Source: Verrucomicrobiaceae bacterium
GTDB taxonomy: Bacteria > Verrucomicrobiota > Verrucomicrobiia > Verrucomicrobiales > Verrucomicrobiaceae
Reading direction: 5' to 3'
DNA: 64,000 bases
NCBI GenBank assembly: GCA_016795485.1
Contig: JAEUHM010000041.1
Span: 310,001-374,000, forward strand
This document shows, piece after piece, positions 16,684-25,765 of the stretch; within the stretch, counting starts at the first letter, position 1; each line of letters opens with the position of its first letter. Below the pieces are notes generated by a model. It was not told where the DNA came from. It ran no database searches and saw nothing but the letters and a program-made list of their open reading frames with translations. Made by a program: the position numbers and the translations under genes.

Positions 16684-19600
16684 GGCCGAGTAACAACTTC
16701 ATCGAGGTTGAGCAATACGTTAGCAGTCAAGGTGTAAGCGGCGAGTTCCGGCAATGCCGGGCCAGCGTCCGACTTCCAAGCGCCAAAAGACGTAAGCTTG
16801 GAGGCTTCATCTGGATGCCTATGGTAGCGCTGAAGCCGCGCCTCCAATCCTTTCACCAATACCACACGCTCTTTGTCAGAAATAGGCCGTCCCGTAACAC
16901 GCTGAAACGCCCAACTGATACGATCCTCTTTGGATGAGCCCCCGTGCTTCAACATCTGTTCTGCAAGAGCACGCGCGGCCTCAACAAATGTCACTTCATT
17001 CAACAGCGCCAATGCCTGAAGCGGGGTGTTCGTCCTGCTTCTCTTCACGGTGCATATCTCGCGAGTTGGTGAATCAAAGAGCAGCATTGTGGGAGGTGCG
17101 GCCGTTCGCTTCCACACGGTATACATCGTCCTACGATACAAGCCCTCACCTGTGTCTGGCTTATAGCCGCGCATATCGCCATATTTACTCGTCTCGTCCC
17201 ATACTCCCTCTGGCATGTAGGGCCGCACACTTGGGCCACCCACCTTGGGCACCAGAAGTCCACTCACAGCAAGTGCTTGGTCACGCACGACCTCACCAGC
17301 GAGACGAACCCTGGAGGCTCGGGCGAGATATTTGTTCTCCGGATCAGTCGCGAGGTGCTCCGGGCGCACATCCGATGACTGACGATAGGCTTTGCTCATA
17401 ACCATCAGCTTTTGGATCGCCTTCATGTCCCACTTCAGACGCACGAACTCCGTAGCGAGCCAATCCAACAACTCCGGATGCGAGGGATACTCGGACTGCA
17501 TTCCGAAGTTCTCCACGGTTTTGACGATACCCACACCAAAGTAGCGCTCCCACTGACGATTCACCCACACGCGAGCTGTCAGCGGGTTTTGCGGGCTCAC
17601 GATCCACTGAGCAAGATCCAAACGGTTCAGCTGCTCTTTTTTGTTCGGCGCAAGTGCCGCAGGAAGTGCGGCGACTACTTTGTCGCGTGGCTTATCATAT
17701 TCTCCACGGTAGAGAATAAACGCATCTCTGGGCTGCGGCTGCTCCTGCATAACCATCACTGTGGGGAGAGCAGATTCGAACCTGTCACGTGCGGCTCTTG
17801 CAGAAGCTAGTTGAGCGTCTGCCTTTTTAATTGGGCTATCGACGTTGGCTCGATAGAAGCTGTGCAATACTTTGACCTGTGCGGGCTTGCGTTTGTCAGA
17901 AGCAGTCGCCAATGCCTCAGTTACTTCTTGGGGCACACTGCCACCATCCAGTTTCAAGTTTGTGCCAGACACTGCGGTAGCCGACAGCCTAAAGCGGCCG
18001 ATGTTGTGCCCATCCAGTGCCTCATGACGAAGCCGAAGCAGCAGTTTGCCCCCTTTTTGGGGCGGTATGGGCTTTTCGAGCACAAACATGGCCTTGCGTG
18101 GCTCTTTCTTGGTCGGTCCATCCACTGCCCAACCGCCACGCTTGCCTTTCTTCAATACATTGTCGATCGACCAACCGCGCTGTGAGTAATCAGCCACTGC
18201 TCGCACGACTTTGAGTTGTTCGCGCTTCTTCCCAGGGATCTCGGCGTAGACGTCGAAGTCAGTGAGGGCGAAGTTGCTGTTGCCGTATCGCCCCGGCCCG
18301 CCACCCGGCAATGTGGGGTCAGTAAGGCACTCTAACAAGAAAGCAGATGCCCCAGCATCCGGTAGCGGTGCATCAAAGACATACACATCGCGCGGAGGAT
18401 TCGTCCCAGTGGCGAGAACACTGCCATCCTTCTGGGGATTGAGCGTAGAGCCCGCTTTGGATTCCAGATTGAATGGTTTCAAAAGTGTCCACGGTGACTC
18501 CAAGTTGGCCAACGTCTCTTTTGCACGAGGTTCCCACGCTGCCACCAGCCTTGGCAGGTCACCTTCGAGTGCACGGACAGCATTCTCAGCACTTTTCACC
18601 TGCTCATTCAGACGAGCCAGTTCCGTTTCCTGCTGCTGGTTTGGCACCGTGAGCAATGGCGGGCTGTTACCTCCTGAGCGATTGCTCGCCCCTTGGATTG
18701 TCCCGCTCTCAGGCACGTTGTTGAAGAAGGCGAAGAGCGAGTAGAAGTCTTTCTGCGAGACGGGATCGTATTTGTGATCATGGCAGCGAGCGCAATTGAG
18801 TGTTAGTGCCAGCCAGGTGAGGCCCATGGTCTCCGTGCGGTCGATATTGTTCTCGATCCGCCACTCTTCCGCGATGATACCGCCCTCACCATTGAGGCGG
18901 TGATTGCGATTGAATCCGGTGGCAACGACAGCCTCTCGCGGTGCTCCCGGTAGTAGGTCCCCAGCGAGTTGTTGAATGGTGAACTGATCAAACGGCAGGT
19001 TCGTGTTAAACGCCTTGATCACCCAGTCCCGCCACGGCCATTGCGAGCGACTGCTGTCAGTCTGGAATCCGTGGCTGTCGGCATAGCGGGCGTAGTCCAG
19101 CCACTGCATCGCCATACGCTCACCGTAATGCGGACTCTGGAAGAGTCGGTCCACAAGCTTCTCATAAGCATCAGGGGAGGCATCTTGCTCAAACGCTGCA
19201 ATCTCAGCCTGGGTTGGCGGCAGTCCGGTAATGTCCAGAGTTGCACGGCGGATCAAGGTCGCCCGGTCCGCCTCCGGGCTCATCGTGAGGCCCAATGTTT
19301 TCTGCTTTGCCTCCAGAAAGGCATCTATGGGACCTGATGGAGATGGAGGAGGCTGCGGACGACGGGCCGGGACAAATGCCCAGTGGTCTTCATACTGAGC
19401 GCCCTGGGCTATCCACTGCTCTAGCCTCTTCTTTTCTGCTTCGGTGAGGGACTTTCCACTCTCTTCAGGCGGCATGGAATCACTGTCATCAGCATGAAGG
19501 CGGATTCGCTTCATGATCTCGCTCTCGGAAGGCTTTCCTGGAGTGATCGCCACAGCTCCAGACTCTGCAGGGGTCGTCGCGCTCTTCCGCTCATCTAAGC

Positions 19601-19751
19601 GCAAGTTCCCTTTGCGGTGGTTAGCGTCCGTGCCGTGGCAGAAGAAGCACTTATCAGAGAGGATCGGCCGTATGTCCCGATTGAACTGCAAAGGTTCTGC
19701 CTGGGCCGACACAACAAGGAGTAGCGAAACAAAGCGGCTGGCAGCTCTCAT
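16680..19751 (-). CDS. PSCyt1-DUF1549-DUF1553 exported cytochrome-like protein (pair 2)
   Basis: From ATG 19751 the product is 1023 residues. It has a Sec signal peptide (MRAASRFVSLLLVVSAQA), an N-terminal planctomycete cytochrome C domain with CFFCH at 35-39 (FNRDIRPILSDK before it), DUF1549 ([36 protein letters not shown]), a beta-rich middle region and a C-terminal DUF1553 ([50 protein letters not shown]). The longer start at 19838 is rejected because it overlaps the divergent protease gene and hides the signal peptide. It probably binds haem and partners the coupled DUF1501 protein. Confidence 0.9.
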   Translation of the reverse strand: MRAASRFVSLLLVVSAQAEPLQFNRDIRPILSDKCFFCHGTDANHRKGNLRLDERKSATTPAESGAVAITPGKPSESEIMKRIRLHADDSDSMPPEESGKSLTEAEKKRLEQWIAQGAQYEDHWAFVPARRPQPPPSPSGPIDAFLEAKQKTLGLTMSPEADRATLIRRATLDITGLPPTQAEIAAFEQDASPDAYEKLVDRLFQSPHYGERMAMQWLDYARYADSHGFQTDSSRSQWPWRDWVIKAFNTNLPFDQFTIQQLAGDLLPGAPREAVVATGFNRNHRLNGEGGIIAEEWRIENNIDRTETMGLTWLALTLNCARCHDHKYDPVSQKDFYSLFAFFNNVPESGTIQGASNRSGGNSPPLLTVPNQQQETELARLNEQVKSAENAVRALEGDLPRLVAAWEPRAKETLANLESPWTLLKPFNLESKAGSTLNPQKDGSVLATGTNPPRDVYVFDAPLPDAGASAFLLECLTDPTLPGGGPGRYGNSNFALTDFDVYAEIPGKKREQLKVVRAVADYSQRGWSIDNVLKKGKRGGWAVDGPTKKEPRKAMFVLEKPIPPQKGGKLLLRLRHEALDGHNIGRFRLSATAVSGTNLKLDGGSVPQEVTEALATASDKRKPAQVKVLHSFYRANVDSPIKKADAQLASARAARDRFESALPTVMVMQEQPQPRDAFILYRGEYDKPRDKVVAALPAALAPNKKEQLNRLDLAQWIVSPQNPLTARVWVNRQWERYFGVGIVKTVENFGMQSEYPSHPELLDWLATEFVRLKWDMKAIQKLMVMSKAYRQSSDVRPEHLATDPENKYLARASRVRLAGEVVRDQALAVSGLLVPKVGGPSVRPYMPEGVWDETSKYGDMRGYKPDTGEGLYRRTMYTVWKRTAAPPTMLLFDSPTREICTVKRSRTNTPLQALALLNEVTFVEAARALAEQMLKHGGSSKEDRISWAFQRVTGRPISDKERVVLVKGLEARLQRYHRHPDEASKLTSFGAWKSDAGPALPELAAYTLTANVLLNLDEVVTRP

Positions 19752-19836
19752 TTTTGATTTTTGGGGGAGGATAATACGTGGCGCGCGGGGATATTTTTCT
19801 GTGCACGGTGGCGCGCTCCGTGCATCATAGACGCGC

Positions 19837-21372
19837 ATGAGGGCCGCATTTCACATCTTTCTGGCACTTTCAGCCTGTAGCCTTGCCGAGGCACAGGTGA
19901 AGGCACCTGCCAGCAAACCGCCCGCCACAAAACCAGCCGCGACTCCACCGGCGGCCACCAAACCAAAAGCTGATCCTCCGGCCAAGCCCCAATCCAGCCC
20001 TCAACCCGTCAAACCCACCCCTGCGGCACCTGCTACTCCTGCGCCAAAGCCAAAAAATGACGCGGACGACCCGTACATTCAGTTCCAGACGCTCACAAAA
20101 GCGATGGACATGATCCGGGAGCACTACGTGGATGAAAAACGGGTCACGTACAAGGAACTCGTCGAGGGCGCTCTGGAAGGCATGCTCAGCCGCCTAGACC
20201 CACACTGCGAGTACATGGGCAAACAGTTGTTTGAGGACATGCAGCGCGAGCAGTCGGACACTTCAGAAGGCGTGGGCATCACCATTGCGCTCAAAGAAGC
20301 AGGTTTGATGATCGTCACCGTGCGGGATGACGGCCCGGCATCCAAAGCTGGTGTGCTTCCAGGCGATCTCCTTGTGCGGATCGGTGAGGTGCTGACGGAT
20401 TCCGTGGGTGTGGCAGAAGCCTTGCGTCTTTTGAAGGGCAAAGCGGGCCAACCGGTCTCGCTGACGATCAACCGCCCCGGCACGCGTCAGTTCCTTGAGT
20501 TCACCATCGTCCGGGAGGTGCTTCAGGAGTCCTCCATTTACGACCCTATGCTGGTGCACGCCAAAATCGCGTCACCCTGGAAGATCGGCTACGTCCGCAT
20601 ATCCGAGTTCACCCAGTCCAGTGCCAAGGATCTGGCGAGGGCATTGGACAAAATGGAAGCGGAGGGCATGGAGGCCCTCGTTCTCGATTTAAGAAACAAC
20701 CCAGGTGGCCTTCTCGACAGCGCGATCGCGGTATGCGGTGAGTTTTTGCCGGAGAACACCGTGGTCGTGACCACGGAAGGGCGTTCCTCCGTTGAAAACG
20801 CCCCTCCCTACCGCACGCCCAAGCGGGACGGCAAACCACACCGCACGTACCCTCTTGCGGTGCTGTGCAATCACTCCTCTGCTTCCGCCGCAGAGATCAC
20901 GGCTGGCGTTATGCAGGACCTTCGGCGCGCGATCATCGTAGGCACCACCACTTTTGGGAAAGGTTCCGTCCAAACGATCCTACCCATGGAAGATGGCACC
21001 GCACTCCGTGTCACAACGGCCAAGTATTACACCCCCAGCCACCGCACTATCCATGAGCATGGCGTCACTCCTAACATCATTTCAACCCTCACCACCGAGG
21101 AGGAGCAAAAAGTGGCGCGCTTCCGCAGTGCGGCGCGCTCAGGTGAGGCCGCCGCGCTGGAACTGGCCAACCTCGGTGACCGGCAGTTTGAGCGCGCGGT
21201 AGATGCACTGAAAGGCATCCTCATTTACCGGGAGTTTAGCAAGCCTACCACCCCTGCCCCATCACCCGCAAACGTAGCCAAGCGCCCGGAGGCACCTCCT
21301 CCGAAGCTCGATGCCCTGCTAGCTCCTGCTGAAGTCAAAGGTGAGCCTGTGGCCCCGCCCAAGAAAAAGTAG
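19837..21372 (+). CDS. C-terminal processing peptidase, S41 family (CtpA/Prc-like)
   Basis: The exported 511-residue protease has a signal peptide (to about residue 20), a Pro/Ala/Lys linker (22-75), a PDZ domain (about 140-225: GVGITIALKE, GPASKAGVLPGDLLVRIGEV) and an S41 catalytic domain. The catalytic Ser348 (NHSSASAAEI) and Lys375 (TFGKGSVQT) dyad is complete, and DLRNNPGGLLD is present. S41 proteases cleave near protein C-termini in the periplasm. The C-terminal tail is again Pro/Ala-rich and ends in five charged/Pro residues. The Pro/Ala/Lys linker may span peptidoglycan, which is inference. Confidence 0.93.
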   Translation: MRAAFHIFLALSACSLAEAQVKAPASKPPATKPAATPPAATKPKADPPAKPQSSPQPVKPTPAAPATPAPKPKNDADDPYIQFQTLTKAMDMIREHYVDEKRVTYKELVEGALEGMLSRLDPHCEYMGKQLFEDMQREQSDTSEGVGITIALKEAGLMIVTVRDDGPASKAGVLPGDLLVRIGEVLTDSVGVAEALRLLKGKAGQPVSLTINRPGTRQFLEFTIVREVLQESSIYDPMLVHAKIASPWKIGYVRISEFTQSSAKDLARALDKMEAEGMEALVLDLRNNPGGLLDSAIAVCGEFLPENTVVVTTEGRSSVENAPPYRTPKRDGKPHRTYPLAVLCNHSSASAAEITAGVMQDLRRAIIVGTTTFGKGSVQTILPMEDGTALRVTTAKYYTPSHRTIHEHGVTPNIISTLTTEEEQKVARFRSAARSGEAAALELANLGDRQFERAVDALKGILIYREFSKPTTPAPSPANVAKRPEAPPPKLDALLAPAEVKGEPVAPPKKK

Positions 21373-21376
21373 AAGC

Positions 21377-21907
21377 CTACATCAGCACGCTGATCGGCTC
21401 CACGGGGTCCAAAACCTCATCTCCTGGCGGCCCAGGGAAGTTTTCATCCCGGAATCGTCGCCAAGTATCTTTGGTGTGTTTGGAGAGCAGTTCCTGCGTG
21501 CGTTCACCGCACTTTCCGCACACCATGATGCCGTGCAGCAGGCGATCACCCTCACAGACACCCGTCAAAACGAAGTCTGACTCATTGAGGGCATTCTTCT
21601 CTCTGTTACAGACCGAGCAGCGATCAAGCCCGCCCATAAGATTCACATTTTCGTCCTGAAACCGAGCCAGGCGCTCCTTGGACTCCTTGGAGAACTCCTC
21701 CATCAGCGCGGTCCGGCAGTGATCACACAAAGCGTACTCAAAGACGCACTCACCCTTCTTCCAGGCCTTGGAAATCTGAAAACCTCCCGGAAAGTCTGCC
21801 AAGCTCTCGCCACAGCGAGTGCAGTTTTTGAACCGAGTATCGAGATACTCCGACTCCAGTTCTCTTGGAATCGGTGGTGGTTGGTCGTCTCCACTCAGGT
21901 CGTGCAT
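21377..21907 (-). CDS. Zinc-ribbon protein of unknown function
   Basis: This cytoplasmic protein (176 residues, no signal peptide) is not assigned to a known family. It has four CxxC pairs, at 29/32 (CTRC), 61/64 (CDHC), 97/100 (CSVC) and 130/133 (CGKC), enough for two zinc ribbons. The two halves look related: each has a CxxC, a Glu/Lys-rich helix and a second CxxC (KESKERLARFQDEN and KHTKDTWRRFRDEN), which suggests an internal duplication. It is convergent with the S41 protease (4 bp gap) and divergent from the beta-propeller gene. Confidence 0.6.
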   Translation of the reverse strand: MHDLSGDDQPPPIPRELESEYLDTRFKNCTRCGESLADFPGGFQISKAWKKGECVFEYALCDHCRTALMEEFSKESKERLARFQDENVNLMGGLDRCSVCNREKNALNESDFVLTGVCEGDRLLHGIMVCGKCGERTQELLSKHTKDTWRRFRDENFPGPPGDEVLDPVEPISVLM

Positions 21908-21965
21908 ATCGTTCTATCGAAACCATTCGCCTCCCCAGAGCGTTTGTCAGGGGAAAAGATCGCCC

Positions 21966-23120
21966 ATGAACCCCTGTCGACTCACTTTCGTTGCCATTTG
22001 CTTGTCCGCGGCTTGCCCTCTAAGCGCCGACTGGGCCTATACTCGCGCCAATCCAGAGATGACCGGGGCCACCAGCACGGAGTTGAAGCTCCCATTAGAA
22101 CTGGAGTGGCAATACAAGTCCATGGAGCAACCAAAAGGCCAAGCCGAGATGCTCGTGACCTCCGCTGTGGTCAAGAACGGCAAAGTTTACGCCGGCAACA
22201 AGGATGGGAAGTTCTTCTGCCTAGACCTAGCTACCGGCAAGCCCGTTTGGACTGCTACGGCCAACAAAGCATCCTTTGACGGCGCGGCTGGCTTCAGCGG
22301 CGATCTCGTCATCGCTGGCAGTACGGATTGCTTCGTTTACGCTTGGAACGCCACCACCGGTAAAGAAACGTGGAAGTTCGAGACCCACGGAGAAGTCCAC
22401 GCCGCCGTCAATGTTTGGACCGATCCAAAGAGCAATAAAGACTACGTCTACATTGGCTCCCATGACAACAACCTCTACTGCCTGACAGCCGCCGACGGAA
22501 AAAAGGTCTGGGAGGCACCCACTGGCAACTACGTCAATGGCGGCTCAGCCGTTGCTGATGGCAAGGTCGTCTTCGGCGGGTGCGATGCCGTCCTCCATAT
22601 CCACGACGCCCTCACCGGCAAAGAGCTCCGGCAGATTGACGTCGGCAACTACATTGGCAACAACGTCGCCATTGCCGCCGGCATCGTCTACGTGACCCAC
22701 TACGGGGGTCGCGTGGGAGCCTTTGACATCCAGACTGGCACAAAAGTGTGGGAGTACGGCGAGCGCGATTTTGAATACTACGCCGCCGTGGGCATCGCGG
22801 ACAAAATGGTTGCCGCCGCAGGCCGCGACAAACGCATCCACGGCATCGACCGCGCTACTGGAGAAGGAAAATGGGAGTATCGCACCAAAGACACCATCGA
22901 CTCCAGCCCCCTCATTTGCGGGGGAAAGGTAGTCCTCTGCGGTTCCAGTGACGGCTACGTCTACGCACTCAATCTCGCCGATGGCGAGGAGTTGTGGAAA
23001 TACGAGGTCGGAGCCGCCGTACGCACCAGCGCGGCCATGGCGGGCGACTTCATCCTCTTCGGTGCCGATGACGGCGTCCTGTACTGCTTCAAGAACTCCC
23101 AACAAACCAAGAGTCCGTGA
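21966..23120 (+). CDS. PQQ-repeat beta-propeller protein (BamB-like), exported
   Basis: From ATG 21966 the protein has 384 residues with a signal peptide (MNPCRLTFVAICLSAACPLSA). About eight PQQ-type blades follow, each of the form G-x-V-Y-x-G-s-x-D-x-x-x-Y-x-L-d-x-x-t-G-x-x-x-W, for example FCLDLATGKPVWTA and VYALNLADGEELWKYE. Such propellers occur in BamB of the outer-membrane assembly machine and in quinoprotein dehydrogenases. No catalytic quinoprotein residues are evident, so a BamB-like scaffold is the better guess. Upstream in-frame codons from 21819 encode no signal peptide and overlap the divergent gene. Confidence 0.8.
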   Translation: MNPCRLTFVAICLSAACPLSADWAYTRANPEMTGATSTELKLPLELEWQYKSMEQPKGQAEMLVTSAVVKNGKVYAGNKDGKFFCLDLATGKPVWTATANKASFDGAAGFSGDLVIAGSTDCFVYAWNATTGKETWKFETHGEVHAAVNVWTDPKSNKDYVYIGSHDNNLYCLTAADGKKVWEAPTGNYVNGGSAVADGKVVFGGCDAVLHIHDALTGKELRQIDVGNYIGNNVAIAAGIVYVTHYGGRVGAFDIQTGTKVWEYGERDFEYYAAVGIADKMVAAAGRDKRIHGIDRATGEGKWEYRTKDTIDSSPLICGGKVVLCGSSDGYVYALNLADGEELWKYEVGAAVRTSAAMAGDFILFGADDGVLYCFKNSQQTKSP

Positions 23121-23158
23121 AGAACTAACCTTCACTCTCCGACCTTCAGAAATCCCAC

Positions 23159-23198
23159 CGCCGCCATCTTCCCATCCGGAAAGTGGCGGCGATTTGTT
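23159..23198 (+). terminator. Probable intrinsic terminator of the beta-propeller gene
   Basis: An 8-bp stem (CGCCGCCA at 23159-23166, TGGCGGCG at 23184-23191) with a 17-nt loop is followed by ATTTGTT. It lies in the 76-bp gap between the convergent beta-propeller and CPBP genes. Confidence 0.55.
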
Positions 23199-24582
23199 AG
23201 GGCCTCATCCACAGCCAGTCGAATGGAGCAATCAGCAGATTGACCCAACTGTGAACCATGATGGCGAGTGCGAGTCGGTTCGTGCGCTCATAGACCAAGC
23301 ACAGCAAGACTCCAATACCCCAAATCATCACGAATCCCCATGCGGAATAGCCGTGGATGAGCGCGAAGACGGCGCTTGATGCGGCGGCTGCCCAAATCGG
23401 CGACAAAGTATTTTTGAATGCCGGGTAAAGAAAGCCGCGGAACATGATCTCCTCCGAAACTGGTGCCACCAAGCACCCCCAGAAAAGGTGAAGCAGCAAA
23501 GACCACTCACCCCACGCCCAGAAGGAGCGCGAAAGCGAATCCAGCAGGTCGATCGTGCCGCCTGCTTTACTTAAAAGCAGCATGAAAGCTGTTTGGATGG
23601 TGAAGGCTAGTGCGGCGATGCCAAATGACTGCAAGATGAGGTGGCCGCTCTGAAAATCCCGCCAGTTCAATTGGATTGCAGACCAATACCAGCGCCTCTT
23701 CCTCACAAATGAATGGAGTATCCAAAGCAAGGGGAAGCAAAGCTGAAGGGCCGCACCGCCAAGCGAGTAAACGATGAGTTGACTGTAAAAGGAGTAACTC
23801 ATGGCCGCCACCGCGAGGAGGTGATTCGTGAGGAACAGCACCACCATGGTCAGGAAGATGCACAGGATGACTCTCTCTGGCCGCCAGAGTTTTGGCACCG
23901 CGGTTCCGGCTCGGGTTTTCGGCGCAACAACAGTCCCTCTTCCCCTAGCAGCCGCCAGCAAGTACACGAGGGCTGCAACCGCGATGCCTATCTCCAAGCG
24001 AATGAGCCAACTTGCATGCTGCATGGCACTTTGACTGACACTCTCTGCGCTAGGGGACACGTCGTTGACCTCCAGGTTGGCCAAGCGCGTCAAGTGCATG
24101 ATGGACCAGGACCTCGGCCACTCTTTGCGTAGTGCGCTCAAGTCATTGGCCTCTTTGGCGGAGAGCTTCTCGTCCTTCAGAAGGCGCACTGCAAACGGAG
24201 CATGGGCGGTGGCTGAAACAGGCCACCTCAGGTTCGTGACCAATGACCTAGCTTCAGCCATGAGGCGCTGCTTTTTGTCAGGGTCTGATTCCTGGTCACC
24301 AAGCCAACGTACGAGGACGGCTAACTCGAGGTCCTTCGTGCCGTCGAACCGCTCATAGGCAGCTCGCAAGATGCGGATCTCATCGGTTTCTGCTGCTGTG
24401 GAGCCTTCAGCTTCCGCACACCACATGGTCCGGCTGGCGTGGACCGCCAGCGCGTCAGGCAACGAGGATTTTAAGTCCTGCTGATGCTGGACGTAGAGGA
24501 ACGCCAATAGGCACCAGCCAGCGATGAGGCTGGGTAGCCAACGTGAGAGCTTGGCTCGTTGTCCAGACAGCGAAAGAGACAT
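23197..24582 (-). CDS. CPBP-family intramembrane metalloprotease
   Basis: The 461-residue membrane protein has an N-terminal anchor (about 15-30), a soluble helical region (about 40-190) and then a run of transmembrane segments ending in the CPBP (CAAX protease/Abi) domain. The three active-site motifs are intact: EEIMFR at 377-382, FALIH to His410, and HSWVN at 444-448. CPBP proteins are glutamate intramembrane proteases; bacterial ones act in prenyl-protein or peptide processing and in bacteriocin immunity. The large N-terminal region is atypical. The start codon sits in a strong hairpin. Confidence 0.87.
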   Translation of the reverse strand: MSLSLSGQRAKLSRWLPSLIAGWCLLAFLYVQHQQDLKSSLPDALAVHASRTMWCAEAEGSTAAETDEIRILRAAYERFDGTKDLELAVLVRWLGDQESDPDKKQRLMAEARSLVTNLRWPVSATAHAPFAVRLLKDEKLSAKEANDLSALRKEWPRSWSIMHLTRLANLEVNDVSPSAESVSQSAMQHASWLIRLEIGIAVAALVYLLAAARGRGTVVAPKTRAGTAVPKLWRPERVILCIFLTMVVLFLTNHLLAVAAMSYSFYSQLIVYSLGGAALQLCFPLLWILHSFVRKRRWYWSAIQLNWRDFQSGHLILQSFGIAALAFTIQTAFMLLLSKAGGTIDLLDSLSRSFWAWGEWSLLLHLFWGCLVAPVSEEIMFRGFLYPAFKNTLSPIWAAAASSAVFALIHGYSAWGFVMIWGIGVLLCLVYERTNRLALAIMVHSWVNLLIAPFDWLWMRP

Positions 24583-24604
24583 CCTGCTAGGTTTTAGCAG
24601 GATG
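24580..24604 (-). promoter_or_regulatory. Perfect hairpin covering the CPBP start codon
   Basis: A perfect 10-bp stem (CATCCTGCTA at 24580-24589, TAGCAGGATG at 24595-24604) with a 5-nt loop includes the ATG of the CPBP gene at its 3' foot. On the minus strand it lies 12 nt after the stop of the upstream unknown gene. It could act as a terminator for that gene (only TCTCTTTC follows, a poor U-tract) or hide the CPBP start codon until opened. Confidence 0.5.
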
Positions 24605-24615
24605 CCCGGCCTTTG

Positions 24616-25476
24616 TCACCCCACCACGACGCTGACTTCGGCGCTCCATTGGCCTACTTGGGCGTCGTCTATGCGGTAGATGGCGCGGTATTTCCACTGG
24701 GTGAGCACGGCGGGGAAGGGCTCGGTGTCGTTGTAGCCGGGGGTGGTGTCGAAGGTGAGGACTTGCCAGCCGTTCCCGCGGTCCACGTGGATTTCGCACT
24801 GGTCCAGCCACTGCCTGAAGCCGCTCCAGCCCCAACCGAGCTCGACTTTGTTGCCGGCGATGACGGCGGTGAGTTCGGGTGCCAGGGTGTTGAAGTCGGG
24901 TACTCCGTGCTCGCTGCCGATGATGCGGAGATCGCTGCACATGATGTCCGTGCAGGCGTCGTTTTCTTTGATCTCGGCCACGCGGTCAAAGATGAAGTCT
25001 AGGGCGCCTTCATCTTGGGCGGTGACGCCTGATGGCAGGGCGGGCGGGGTGAAGGTGGGTAGGACGACTGGGCCGCCGGTGCCGGTTTCGGCGAGTTTGA
25101 GGGCCTGGGTGCAGGCTAGGTTCCAGGCGCGGACGGCAGGGAGCCAGGAGCCGATGAGATAGATGAGCCAGCGGCACCTTACCACGAGGGCGTCTACTTC
25201 CTCGGTCTCTAGCCCGAGCGCGGTGGCGTAGGCGCCGATTTTGTTGCGGAAGTTCTCTAGCCAGACGAGTTGATCTGCCTGGCGGGACGGGTAGTAGCGT
25301 TGGCGTTTCATGCGTTTGCGTGTTTTGGTTTGAGGTGGCGTGGAGACAGATGGCGGGGTGTAGCCAGGGTCACCTGGTTCTAGTACGTAACTGGGGCTTC
25401 CCCAGCGTAAGTTCTTGTTGTCCCATCGGTAGGGCTGGCCGTTGGCGTCTACGGAGTCCCAGGTGAGCGGTTTCAT
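24616..25476 (-). CDS. Hypothetical protein with KRQRYYPSRQADQ motif and C-terminal fibronectin-like domain
   Basis: This 286-residue protein is not functionally recognised. It has no signal peptide. A Pro-rich N-terminus is followed by a basic stretch (TRKRMKRQRYYPSRQADQ, about 52-69) and a helical domain (LVWLENFRNKIGAYATALGLETEEVDAL and beyond). The C-terminal part (about 195-286) alternates strands ending in WKYRAIYRIDDAQVGQWSAEVSVVVG, which resembles a fibronectin type III fold. I have the impression of a multi-copy family in Verrucomicrobia, but this needs a search. The gene is GC-rich like the kinase gene and lies downstream of a GGAGAC/GTCTCC repeat field. Confidence 0.6.
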   Translation of the reverse strand: MKPLTWDSVDANGQPYRWDNKNLRWGSPSYVLEPGDPGYTPPSVSTPPQTKTRKRMKRQRYYPSRQADQLVWLENFRNKIGAYATALGLETEEVDALVVRCRWLIYLIGSWLPAVRAWNLACTQALKLAETGTGGPVVLPTFTPPALPSGVTAQDEGALDFIFDRVAEIKENDACTDIMCSDLRIIGSEHGVPDFNTLAPELTAVIAGNKVELGWGWSGFRQWLDQCEIHVDRGNGWQVLTFDTTPGYNDTEPFPAVLTQWKYRAIYRIDDAQVGQWSAEVSVVVG

Positions 25477-25499
25477 ACAAAAATGGGCTTGTCCCTTCG

Positions 25500-25765
25500 G
25501 GTTGGAGACGGTTTTTCTGTGCCTGGAGACGGATTTTTTGCGCCTGGAGACGCGGTTTTAGCTCCTTGGGGGCGTGTCTCTTGCGCCGGGGGGCATGGCT
25601 TTTGCGGCTGGAGACTGGTGTTTTTCCGCTGGAGACGTTGCTTTTGCGAGAAGGGACGTGTCTCCAGCGTGGGGGGTGACTGGTCTCCCGTTCCAAGGGA
25701 CAGGTCTCTCGCGGCTGGAGACACGTCTCCTCTCGCAAAAACGGTGTCTCCTCTCGCTGGGGAAG
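25500..25765. repeat. Degenerate 21-bp repeat field built on GGAGAC/GTCTCC
   Basis: This non-genic stretch holds about a dozen copies of GGAGAC or its complement. On the plus strand GGAGAC starts at 25504, 25525, 25546, then 25610, 25631 and 25718; the 21-bp spacing (64 bp between the third and fourth) shows an underlying period. Between copies the sequence is typically a short T-run followed by GCGCCT or GCGGCT. From about 25575 the motif also appears inverted, with adjacent inverted pairs near 25718-25729. Minus-strand frames through it encode a low-complexity heptad (RLQAQKx) but I do not call a gene. The whole gap between genes is 25477-25885; I see no other signal in it. Confidence 0.7.

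Noticed and set aside
25500-25765. CRISPR array
   Set aside because: Repeats are too short (6-bp core), change orientation and have no unique spacers; no cas genes are nearby. The 87-bp array at 51.5 kb also lacks spacers.
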